From Microbacterium maritypicum (GTDB lineage: Bacteria > Actinomycetota > Actinomycetes > Actinomycetales > Microbacteriaceae), in assembly GCF_041529975.1 (NCBI RefSeq), contig NZ_CP168030.1:992001-1056000 (forward strand): a stretch of 64,000 bases of DNA. Reading direction: 5' to 3'. Shown here one piece after another: positions 44,227 to 51,835 of the stretch. The translations under genes were made by a program, and so were the position numbers. The notes below the pieces were generated by a model that did no database searches, was not told where the DNA came from, and was given only the letters and a program-made list of their open reading frames with translations. The stretch's first letter is position 1. The number at the start of each line of letters is the position of its first letter.

Positions 44227-44936
44227 CCCACGCCGTACTGCGCGGCGACCATCACGTGCACTCGACCTTCTCGGACGATGCCGTCTCGACGCTCGCCCAG
44301 AACGTCGATGCCGCGGTCGCGGCCGGGTTGACCTCGCTGCGTCTCGTCGACCACGTGCGTCAGAGCACCACGTGGGTGCCCGAGTACCTGGCCGCCGTGC
44401 GCGCGCTGCGGGTGCCCGATGGACTCATCGTGCTCTCGGGCGTCGAGGCCAAGATCCTCGATGCCTCGGGGTCGCTCGACATCCCGGTGCTGCCGGAGGG
44501 CATCGACCGGATCCTGATCGCCGACCACCAGTTCCCCGGGACGGACGGCCCCCTCGGCCCCTCGACCGTGCGCGATCGGATCGCCGCGGGGTGGGCCCCG
44601 GACGACGTGCTGGATCAGTTCGTCGACGCGCTCATCGCGACCATGCGTCGGTACCCCGGGAATCAGCTTGCGCACTGCTTCTCGATCCTCCCCAAGATCG
44701 GTCTGTCCGAGCTCGATCTCGGCCCGGAGCGCACGCAGGCGTGGGCGCTCGCCGCGGCGCAGACCGACACCCTGGTCGAGGTCAATGAGAAGTGGGGGTG
44801 CCCCGGCGTCGAAGCGCTGTCGGCCCTCCGCCGCGCCGGGGGAGTGATCGTCGCCTCCACCGACAGCCACGACGCCGCCGAGGTCGGCCGCTATTCGCGC
44901 GTGATCCCGCTGCTCGATGCGGTGGAGGTGTCTTGA
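44223..44936 (+). CDS. PHP-domain metal-dependent hydrolase
   Basis: A 237-residue stand-alone PHP protein. The metal motifs are visible: GDHHVHSTFSDDA (His11, His13), RLVDHV, LSGVEAKI, HQF and the C-terminal STDSHD. The Ser-Asp-Asp after HxH is typical of PHP phosphatases such as histidinol phosphatase and trpH/YciV types. GTG at 44223 overlaps the ATP-grasp stop; the next ATG shares one base with its own stop. It may hydrolyse a phosphorylated intermediate of the cluster. Confidence 0.88.
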   Translation: MTHAVLRGDHHVHSTFSDDAVSTLAQNVDAAVAAGLTSLRLVDHVRQSTTWVPEYLAAVRALRVPDGLIVLSGVEAKILDASGSLDIPVLPEGIDRILIADHQFPGTDGPLGPSTVRDRIAAGWAPDDVLDQFVDALIATMRRYPGNQLAHCFSILPKIGLSELDLGPERTQAWALAAAQTDTLVEVNEKWGCPGVEALSALRRAGGVIVASTDSHDAAEVGRYSRVIPLLDAVEVS

Positions 44937-46423
44937 TGGCCGATCTGACCTGGCTCGAGACGGCACTCGTCATCGTGCTCCTGCTCTGCGTCCTGGTCGG
45001 CACGCTGCCGGTGATCAACACGGGACTGCAGTTCCTCATGCTGCCGGTGCATGCGTTCCGCAACCACTACGGCAAGGCCGCGCCGTACCATCCGAACGTC
45101 GCCGTCATCATCCCGGCGTGGAACGAGGGGGCTGTCATCGGCCCGGCGATCGAGCGGCTGCTCCAGCTGGAGTACCCCGCCGATCGCCTGCGCGTGTTCG
45201 TCGTCGACGACGCGTCCACCGACGACACCCCCGCCATCGTCGGGGCCAAGGCCGATGCCCACCCCGGACGGGTCGTGCACCTGCGGCGCGAGAGGGGTGG
45301 CGAGGGCAAGGCTCACACGCTCAACCACGGCCTGGATGTGGTGCTCGCCGACGTCTGGACCGAAGCCGTGCTCATCATGGACGCCGACGTGATCTTCGCG
45401 CGCGACTCCCTGCGCAAACTCAGCCGGCATCTCGCCGACGACAAGGTCGGGGCGGTGACCGCCTACATCGCCGAGGGCAGCCGCGACCGCAACTACCTCA
45501 CGCGGTTCATCGCGATCGAGTACGTGATCGGCCAGCTCTCCGCCCGTCGGGTGCAGAACGTCGGCGGCGCGATCGCCTGTCTCGCCGGCGGCGCCCAGCT
45601 GCATTCGCGGGCCAACCTCGAGGCGATCGGCGGGCGGATCCCGACGGGGACTCTCGCCGAAGACACGATGACCACGTTCGAGGGTCAGCTCAAGGGTCGC
45701 CGGATGGTGTTCGAGCCGCACGCCGTCGTGCTCGCCGAAGAGCCGCGGACGATCGACAGCCTCTGGAAGCAGCGACTGCGCTGGGCCCGCGGCAACGTGC
45801 AGCTGACCTCGATCTACCGCAAGCTGTGGTTCCGTCCGAGCCGCGAGCACAACCTGGGCAGCTTCTCGTTCGGACTGGCCTGGTTCACCATCCTCCTGCT
45901 GCCCGCGTTCATGCTGCTCGCCGCGGCGGGAATGCTCGCTCTGCTCGTGCTGCACAGCGACATCGCGGAGTTCGTCTTCCGCTTCATGTGGATCTCGGCG
46001 GCCTGCATCTACCTGTATTCGATGCTGTACGCGGTGCAGCTCGATCCCCGTACGGGCCGGCACTCCTGGCGCGAGGCGATCATGTTCCCGGGGCTGGGTG
46101 CGCTCCTCCTGATGGTGATCGCCCTCTTCCCGTGGGCATTCGAATCCGGTCTCGAGGCCGTCGGACTGGATCTCACCGACGAGACGCGCATCCTCTGGGC
46201 CGTGATCTTCTACCTCTGGGGCCCGATCTCGATGCTCGGGATCTGGCTCGCGCGCGCGGTCGAGAAGCTTCCGGGCGGGCGTTTCTTCGCCGGGCTCCTG
46301 CTCTACATCTGCGGCTACGGCTCCCTGCTGTGCGCGATCACCGTGGACTCCTACATCAAAGAGTGGCGTCGTGCTGACGCCTCCTGGATCAAGACCGAGA
46401 AGATCGGACGCGTCGACTCATGA
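44936..46423 (+). CDS. Membrane glycosyltransferase family 2
   Basis: A processive-type GT2 with membrane helices. The 495 residues have an N-terminal helix (about 9-30), the catalytic domain (VAVIIPAWNEGAVIGPAIE, VDDAS near 90, MDADV near 150, LAEDTMT near 241, QRLRW near 278) and four or more C-terminal helices. The D, DxD, ED, QxxRW set is that of cellulose/hyaluronan/poly-GlcNAc synthases. UDP-sugar specificity cannot be read. The stop overlaps the next small gene as ATGA. Confidence 0.93.
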   Translation: MADLTWLETALVIVLLLCVLVGTLPVINTGLQFLMLPVHAFRNHYGKAAPYHPNVAVIIPAWNEGAVIGPAIERLLQLEYPADRLRVFVVDDASTDDTPAIVGAKADAHPGRVVHLRRERGGEGKAHTLNHGLDVVLADVWTEAVLIMDADVIFARDSLRKLSRHLADDKVGAVTAYIAEGSRDRNYLTRFIAIEYVIGQLSARRVQNVGGAIACLAGGAQLHSRANLEAIGGRIPTGTLAEDTMTTFEGQLKGRRMVFEPHAVVLAEEPRTIDSLWKQRLRWARGNVQLTSIYRKLWFRPSREHNLGSFSFGLAWFTILLLPAFMLLAAAGMLALLVLHSDIAEFVFRFMWISAACIYLYSMLYAVQLDPRTGRHSWREAIMFPGLGALLLMVIALFPWAFESGLEAVGLDLTDETRILWAVIFYLWGPISMLGIWLARAVEKLPGGRFFAGLLLYICGYGSLLCAITVDSYIKEWRRADASWIKTEKIGRVDS

Positions 46424-46563
46424 ACGCTGCACCGTCACCCGAAGCCGAGCGGGAGGAGATCGTCGCGGATGCCCGGCGCGAGCGACGACTGATCCCGCAG
46501 GCTGTTCTCGCGCTCGTCGTCGTCGTCGTGGTCGTCGTCGTGCGAGAGCTGTTCCTTCGATGA
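46420..46563 (+). CDS. 47-residue single-span membrane protein
   Basis: A small gene with start ATG overlapping the GT2 stop and its own stop overlapping the next receiver gene as ATGA. The product has a charged head (EAEREEIVADARRERRLIP) and a helix with nine consecutive Val before a short RELFLR tail. Size and position suggest an accessory subunit of the GT2 or of the sensor, comparable in style to small subunits of synthases; no homologue was recognised. Translational coupling on both sides argues that it is real. Confidence 0.7.
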   Translation: MNAAPSPEAEREEIVADARRERRLIPQAVLALVVVVVVVVVRELFLR

Positions 46564-46907
46564 CCGGGAGGCCGTTGGCCCTCGTCGTCGAGGACGCTCC
46601 CGACCAGGCTGCGCTCCTGCGGCGCTATCTCGATCGTGAGGGCTTCGATGTCTTCATCGCGCACGACGCCGAGTCGGCGATCGCGGCCTTCCCGGACATC
46701 GATCCGGTGGTCGCCGTGCTCGATCTGCTGCTCCCGGGAATCTCCGGGCAGGCCTGCGCGCGCCTGGTGCAGCAGCGATTCCCCGACTGCTTCCTCGTGA
46801 TCAGCTCGGTGCTCGATGCCGCCGACTACCCGCCGGCGGATGCCGCGCTGCCGAAACCGATCACGGGCGCCGACCTGCACGCCATCGTCGAAAGGGTGCC
46901 ACGATGA
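46560..46907 (+). CDS. Stand-alone receiver domain (single-domain response regulator)
   Basis: A 115-residue receiver with no output domain: LALVVEDAPDQAALLRRYLD, phosphoacceptor Asp55 in VVAVLDLLLPG, Ser82/83 and Lys99 (LPKPI). ATG at 46560 overlaps the small gene before; the stop overlaps the kinase start as ATGA. It could serve as a phosphate sink or shuttle between the kinase and the receiver-PIG-L protein. Confidence 0.9.
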   Translation: MTGRPLALVVEDAPDQAALLRRYLDREGFDVFIAHDAESAIAAFPDIDPVVAVLDLLLPGISGQACARLVQQRFPDCFLVISSVLDAADYPPADAALPKPITGADLHAIVERVPR

Positions 46908-48709
46908 GGGCGACGCCGCTCGGCCGCGCGGAGAACCGCTGGTATCAGGTCTTCGACAACCCGAGCCCGCTGCTCAAGCAGGCGCCGACGGTCATCGCCA
47001 CGGTCATCGCGGCGATCCTGACCTGGTGGGTCCCCGATCTTCCGATCACGCATGTCATGCCCGCGGTGGCAGGGATCGCCGTCGTCCTCGCGGCCACCGT
47101 GCTCGCCGCCGTGCTCACGACGCGGGGGATGCATGACGGCTGGGCCGTACTGCTCATCCCCATCGTCGATATCGTCGGTCTCGGTCTCTTCCGCACCGGC
47201 ACAGGCGGCGCCACCTCGCTCTTCTCCTCGCTCGTGCTCCTGCCCGTGGTCTGGTTGGCCGCGGCTCCCGGCATCCGGTGGGTGTTCGTCGTCGGCGGGT
47301 TGACCTCGATCGCGCTCCTGATGCCGTACTTCACCAACCCCCCGGACACCTCGGTCGAGTGGCTGCGCGGGGTGGTCGGTCCGCTGGTGTTCTCTGCGGT
47401 GGCCGCGGTCATCAACCAGCTCTCCCGGCAGCAGCGCATGCGCGTCGACCAGGCGGAGGAGCTCGTCGTCGAACGCACGAGAGCGTTGTCGGAGAACGTC
47501 GCGATGATCGTGCAGCTCCGCGACAAGGAACGTCAGTACCGCGAGCTGCTGGACTCGTTCGAGAGCCTGTGGGCGTCGATCACGGCGCAGGCGGTGATCG
47601 CGACGGACTGCAGTGGGAAGATCACGGCCTGGAATCCCGGAGCGGAACGCCTGCTGGGACTCTCGGCGGAGGAGGCCCGCGACGACGTGCGCATCGACCG
47701 CTTCTTCTCGACGGCGGTCCTGTCGATGCTGGCCGCCGACAACGTCGACCGTCCCGGCTCGGACCACGAGCTTCTGCCCGGCTATGCGGACCTCTCTCCT
47801 GGAATCCAGGCGCTGTTCTCGCAGGCTGATGCCGGGCTCCCGGTCGACGGGGACGTCGAGGTGACGACGGCGGGCGGTACGACGGTTCCCGCCCGGGTCA
47901 CCGTCACCCCGCACAAGGACGGCGCCGGCGCGCAGCAGGGATACCTGTTCGTGCTCACCGACGAGACCAGGGCGGTCGAGGTCGCGCGCATGAAGGACGA
48001 GTTCGTCGGGATGATCTCCCACGAGCTCCGCACGCCGCTGAGCGCGATCATCGGCTTCCTCGATCTGCTGCAGAACGATCCCGGTCAGCCGCTCACCGTC
48101 GACCAGCAGGAGTTCGTCGGCATCATCGAGCGCAATGCGAAGCGTCTGCTCAACCTCGTCGGTGATCTGCTCTTCACCGCGCAGGTCGAGTCCGGGAGGT
48201 TCCCGCTCGAGCGCGAAGAGGTCGATATCGCCGAGCTCGTCCGATCGGCGGTTGTCTCGGCGGGTCCGCACGCGCAGCGCGAGGGCATAGAGATCGCGGC
48301 GGAGGTCGGTTCCGACGCCATTCCTCTCCTGATCGACTCCGGGCGGATCGGTCAGGCTCTCGACAATCTGCTGTCCAACGCGATCAAGTTCACCCCGCGT
48401 GGCGGGCGCGTCAACGCCCGCGTCCGTCCGGTCGACGGGGGAGTGGAGCTGGCCGTGCAGGACACGGGCGTCGGGATCCCGGAAGACGAACAGGGGATGC
48501 TGTTCACCCGGTTCTTCCGTGCGTCGACTGCGACGCGCAATGCCGTGCCGGGTGTCGGTCTCGGGCTCACGATCACCCGGGCGATCGTCCTGGCGCACGG
48601 CGGGAGCATGGACGTGACGAGTCAGGAGGGCGTGGGCACCGAGTTTCGCTTCGTCCTCCCGTCGGCACCCCGCACCGAGGTGCTGACGAGCCTGAGCCGC
48701 GCCGACTGA
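46904..48709 (+). CDS. PAS-domain sensor histidine kinase
   Basis: 601 residues: an N-terminal membrane part with about five helices (about 25-180), a linker helix (QRMRVDQAEELVVERTRALS), a PAS domain (about 205-350; SITAQAVIATDCSGKITAWN), HisKA with MISHELRTPLSAIIGFLD (phospho-His near 373) and HATPase with LDNLLSNAIKFTP (N box), DTGVGIPEDEQGMLF (G1) and GVGLGLTITRAIV (G2). Complete kinase. It is the last gene of the cluster and probably phosphorylates the two receivers encoded upstream. The signal is unknown. Confidence 0.95.
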   Translation: MRATPLGRAENRWYQVFDNPSPLLKQAPTVIATVIAAILTWWVPDLPITHVMPAVAGIAVVLAATVLAAVLTTRGMHDGWAVLLIPIVDIVGLGLFRTGTGGATSLFSSLVLLPVVWLAAAPGIRWVFVVGGLTSIALLMPYFTNPPDTSVEWLRGVVGPLVFSAVAAVINQLSRQQRMRVDQAEELVVERTRALSENVAMIVQLRDKERQYRELLDSFESLWASITAQAVIATDCSGKITAWNPGAERLLGLSAEEARDDVRIDRFFSTAVLSMLAADNVDRPGSDHELLPGYADLSPGIQALFSQADAGLPVDGDVEVTTAGGTTVPARVTVTPHKDGAGAQQGYLFVLTDETRAVEVARMKDEFVGMISHELRTPLSAIIGFLDLLQNDPGQPLTVDQQEFVGIIERNAKRLLNLVGDLLFTAQVESGRFPLEREEVDIAELVRSAVVSAGPHAQREGIEIAAEVGSDAIPLLIDSGRIGQALDNLLSNAIKFTPRGGRVNARVRPVDGGVELAVQDTGVGIPEDEQGMLFTRFFRASTATRNAVPGVGLGLTITRAIVLAHGGSMDVTSQEGVGTEFRFVLPSAPRTEVLTSLSRAD

Positions 48710-48730
48710 CATCCCACTGCGTGCGCATGA

Positions 48731-48757
48731 GTGGTACCGTAGATCCATGGATACCAC
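48731..48757. promoter_or_regulatory. Inverted repeat over the vapB start, likely autoregulatory operator
   Basis: GTGGTA (48731-48736) and TACCAC (48752-48757) are perfect arms around a 15-base spacer that contains the -10 box and start codon of vapB. AbrB-type antitoxins usually bind such palindromes at their own promoter. Confidence 0.55.
48735..48740 (+). promoter_or_regulatory. -10 box TACCGT of the leaderless vapBC transcript
   Basis: TACCGT lies exactly six bases before the vapB ATG at 48747 and inside the inverted repeat. Confidence 0.6.
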
Positions 48758-48995
48758 GTTCGTCGCGCCGATGGGTGATCGCGGTCGGCTGGTCATCCCC
48801 GCTGAGCTCCGCAGCCGCCAGCATTGGGAGCAGGGCGTGCCGCTGCTGATGATCGAGACCGTGGGTGGGGTCATCCTGGTCACCCGCGAGCAGGCCAAGG
48901 CCCTCGTCAGGTCTCAGCTCGAAGGCAAAGACGTTCTGAAATCGCTCCTCGCCGAACGTCGGGCGGCCGCGAGCTCCGACGACGCCGCTGCGTGA
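48747..48995 (+). CDS. vapB: AbrB-type antitoxin (VapB-like)
   Basis: An 82-residue antitoxin. The N-terminal swapped-hairpin domain (TTFVAPMGDRGRLVIPAELR) binds DNA; the C-terminal half (SQLEGKDVLKSLLAERRAA) should wrap the toxin. The stop overlaps the toxin start (GTGA). A pair with the PIN toxin that follows. Confidence 0.9.
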   Translation: MDTTFVAPMGDRGRLVIPAELRSRQHWEQGVPLLMIETVGGVILVTREQAKALVRSQLEGKDVLKSLLAERRAAASSDDAAA

Positions 48996-49357
48996 TCGTC
49001 CTGGATGCGTCCGCACTCCTCGCATTCCTGCAGGGCGAACCCGGAGCCGATCGCGTGGAGGAGGTTCTCGACGATGCGGTGGTCGGAGCGGCGAACTGGT
49101 CCGAGGTCGCGCGGAAGGTGCGCGCATCCGGTGCCGACTGGGGCGTGGCGTCCGGACTGCTGCTCAGCTATCGATTGCGCGTCGAGCCGGTGTCGCACCG
49201 TGACGCCGAGGAGGCGGCCCGGCTGTGGAAGCGTGGGAGCGGCCTCTCGCTCGGCGATCGGCTGTGCCTCGCGGTGGCGGCGCGTCTCGACGCGGTCGCG
49301 CTCACGGCGGATCGCGCCTGGGGCGAATCTGAACGCGTCGAGCAGCTCCGGCGGTGA
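48992..49357 (+). CDS. vapC: PIN-domain ribonuclease toxin (VapC-like)
   Basis: A 121-residue PIN protein with the acidic triad visible: VIVLDASALLAF (Asp5), ANWSEVARKV (Glu), LGDRLCLAVAA (Asp) and a final ALTADRAW (Asp). VapC toxins cleave RNA, often initiator tRNA or the sarcin-ricin loop; the target here is unknown. GTG at 48992 overlaps the antitoxin stop. Confidence 0.9.
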   Translation: MIVLDASALLAFLQGEPGADRVEEVLDDAVVGAANWSEVARKVRASGADWGVASGLLLSYRLRVEPVSHRDAEEAARLWKRGSGLSLGDRLCLAVAARLDAVALTADRAWGESERVEQLRR

Positions 49358-49447
49358 TCTGAACGGCGGAGCGTCGCGTCCGTGACGCTCCGTTTCCGGG
49401 TGTGAAGCCGGATGACGGTCCTCATGCCGCCCGAGCGCAGGGATCGC

Positions 49448-49453
49448 TACCGT
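49448..49453 (+). promoter_or_regulatory. -10 box TACCGT of the leaderless OsmC transcript
   Basis: TACCGT lies exactly six bases before the ATG at 49460, which supports that start over an in-frame ATG at 49412. Confidence 0.6.
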
Positions 49454-49459
49454 CGGGCC

Positions 49460-50011
49460 ATGACTCTCCTCCAGGACCAGCTCGCCGGTATCGGCGATGT
49501 CACTCCCGCCGAACGCGCTCGGCGACTCACCGACGCCGGAACCGCGTGGAACGAGCGGATCGCCGCGGATGCCGCGAACGCACAGCTCACCTACCGCGTG
49601 AGCGGGCGGGGCATCGGCTCCGTCGCCACCGAGATCCGCGCAGGGAAGCACCGCTTCCTGGTCGACGAGCCCGGTGCGCTGGCCGGCGACGATGTGGCGG
49701 CGAGCCCCGTCGAGTACGCGCTGGGTGCGCTCATCTCGTGTCAGGTGGTCGTGTACCGGCTCTACGCGCAGGCGCTCGGTCTCACTATCGACCAGATCGA
49801 GATCACCGCGGAGGGCGACCTCGATGTGCGCAAGCTCTTCGGCATCGACGAATCGGGGAGGGCAGGTTTCCACGATGTCCGGGTCTCGGTCGACATCACG
49901 GGCCCGGACAGCGCCGAGCAGTACGAGAACCTGCGCGCCGTCGTGGATGCGCACTGCCCGGTGCTCGACCTCTTCGCGGCGCCCGTGCCGACATCGAGCG
50001 CTCTCGGCTGA
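49460..50011 (+). CDS. OsmC family protein
   Basis: Probable thiol-dependent peroxidase or redox protein. The 183 residues have the OsmC core with GDDVAASPVEYALGALISCQ and the second Cys in VVDAHCPVLDLF, the two Cys positions expected in active OsmC/Ohr proteins. An N-terminal segment of about 45 residues precedes the fold. It is a lone gene, 78 bases before the ABC-F gene. Confidence 0.9.
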   Translation: MTLLQDQLAGIGDVTPAERARRLTDAGTAWNERIAADAANAQLTYRVSGRGIGSVATEIRAGKHRFLVDEPGALAGDDVAASPVEYALGALISCQVVVYRLYAQALGLTIDQIEITAEGDLDVRKLFGIDESGRAGFHDVRVSVDITGPDSAEQYENLRAVVDAHCPVLDLFAAPVPTSSALG

Positions 50012-50089
50012 GCGCGGTTCGGTGCGCGGCACCCGCGCCTGATAGCCTGGTCGGCTCGGCATGCGCGGGCGGAAGGACGGCCACGCACC

Positions 50090-51778
50090 GTGGGCTACAT
50101 CGATGTCTCCAGCGTCTCACTGACGCTCCCCGACGGCAGACCGCTTCTCGACGAGGCGACGTTCCGGGTGGGTGCAGGCTCCACCAGCGCCCTGATCGGA
50201 CCGAACGGGGCGGGCAAGACCACTCTGCTGCGCATCATCCGCGGTGATCAGCCCGCCGATGACGGCGTGGTCACGATCGATGGCGGTCTCGGTGTCATGG
50301 ACCAGTTCGTCGGTCACGGCGAGGCGGGCGAGACCGTGCACCAGCTGCTGGTGCGCGTAGCGCCGGCTCGCATCCGCGCGGCGGCCGAGGCTCTCGAGGC
50401 CGCCGAGAACGCACTGATCGAACGCGACGAGCACGACACGCAGATGGCCTACGCCACGGCGATCGCCGAGTACGCGGATGCCGGTGGATACGAACACGAG
50501 ACCGTCTGGGATCAGTGCACGGTCGCGGCGCTCGGCGTGCCGTTCGAGCGGGCGCGGTATCGCGAACTCACCACCCTCTCGGGGGGTGAGCAGAAGCGGC
50601 TCGCGCTCGAAGCCCTGCTGCGCGGACCCGATGAGGTGCTGCTGCTCGACGAGCCGGACAACTACCTCGACGTGCCGACGAAGCGGTGGCTGGAGGAGCA
50701 GCTGCGTCAGACGCCGAAGACCGTGCTGCTCGTGTCGCACGACCGCGAGTTGCTCGCACGCGCCGTCGACCGCCTGATCACGCTGGAGCCCGGCGGCGCC
50801 GGTGCCACGGCATGGGTGCACGGCGGAGGCTTCTCGACGTATCAGCAGGCGCGGACCGACCGGATGGACCGACTGGACGAGCTGCGTCGGCGCTGGGACG
50901 AGCAGCACGAGAAGCTGCGCACCCTCGTCGCGAACCTCAAAGTCAAGGCGTCGGCGAACGACGGGTTCGCGTCGCGATATCAGGCGGCGCAGACGCGCCT
51001 GCGCAAGTTCGAGGAGGCGGGCCCGCCCGAGGAGCGTCCGCCCACGCAGGACTTCGACATGCGTCTGCGCGGCGCACGCACCGGCAAGCGGGCCGTGGTC
51101 GCACAGCGTCTCGAGCTGACCGGGCTCATGCGTCCCTTCGACGCGGAGGTCTGGTACGGCGACCGGGTCGCAGTGCTCGGTTCCAACGGATCGGGCAAGT
51201 CGCACTTCCTGCGGTTGCTCGCCCGTGGCGGCAGCGACCCTGATGCCACGCTCGGTCACGTCACGTCGACAGGAGAGCAGGTGACCACGGTGGCGCACAC
51301 CGGCACGGCGACTCTCGGCGCACGTGTCGTGCCCGGACTGTTCGCCCAGACTCACGCGCATCCGGAGTTCGTCGGGCGCACGCTGCTGGAGATCCTGCAC
51401 CGCGGCGACGACCGTCGGGCGGGGATGCCGCGGGATGCCGCGAGTTCGGCGCTCGATCGGTACGGCCTCGTGCGGCAGGCGCAGCAGACGTTCGACTCGC
51501 TGTCGGGCGGGCAGCAGGCGCGGTTCCAGGTGCTGCTGCTCGAGCTGTCCGGGGCGACGCTGCTGCTGCTGGACGAACCCACCGACAACCTCGATCTGGA
51601 ATCGGCCGAGGCGCTGGAGCAGGCCCTGGCGCGATTCGAGGGGACCGTGCTGGCGGTGACGCACGACCGCTGGTTCGCCCGGTCGTTCGACCGTTTCCTG
51701 GTCTTCGGGTCGGACGGCGACGTCTACGAATCGGACGAGCCCGTGTGGGACGAGAAGCGGGTCGCTCGGACGCGCTGA
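50090..51778 (+). CDS. ABC-F family ATP-binding protein
   Basis: Soluble ATPase with two nucleotide-binding domains and no membrane segment. The 562 residues show Walker A GPNGAGKTT and signature LSGGEQKRLALEALL in the first domain, and GSNGSGKSH and LSGGQQARFQVLLLE in the second, with LLLDEPDNYLDVPT and LLLDEPTDNLDLES as Walker B. The linker (about 250-330, ARTDRMDRLDELRRRWDE) is short-armed. ABC-F proteins act on ribosomes, in translation control or antibiotic protection; which one cannot be told. A -10-like TAGCCT is at 50043-50048 and GGAAGGA lies before the GTG. Confidence 0.92.
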   Translation: MGYIDVSSVSLTLPDGRPLLDEATFRVGAGSTSALIGPNGAGKTTLLRIIRGDQPADDGVVTIDGGLGVMDQFVGHGEAGETVHQLLVRVAPARIRAAAEALEAAENALIERDEHDTQMAYATAIAEYADAGGYEHETVWDQCTVAALGVPFERARYRELTTLSGGEQKRLALEALLRGPDEVLLLDEPDNYLDVPTKRWLEEQLRQTPKTVLLVSHDRELLARAVDRLITLEPGGAGATAWVHGGGFSTYQQARTDRMDRLDELRRRWDEQHEKLRTLVANLKVKASANDGFASRYQAAQTRLRKFEEAGPPEERPPTQDFDMRLRGARTGKRAVVAQRLELTGLMRPFDAEVWYGDRVAVLGSNGSGKSHFLRLLARGGSDPDATLGHVTSTGEQVTTVAHTGTATLGARVVPGLFAQTHAHPEFVGRTLLEILHRGDDRRAGMPRDAASSALDRYGLVRQAQQTFDSLSGGQQARFQVLLLELSGATLLLLDEPTDNLDLESAEALEQALARFEGTVLAVTHDRWFARSFDRFLVFGSDGDVYESDEPVWDEKRVARTR

Positions 51779-51835
51779 CGAGAGCAGAACCACGACCGAC
51801 GCGAGTCCGCGAGTAAAGGGTGAAATAATACCGAG

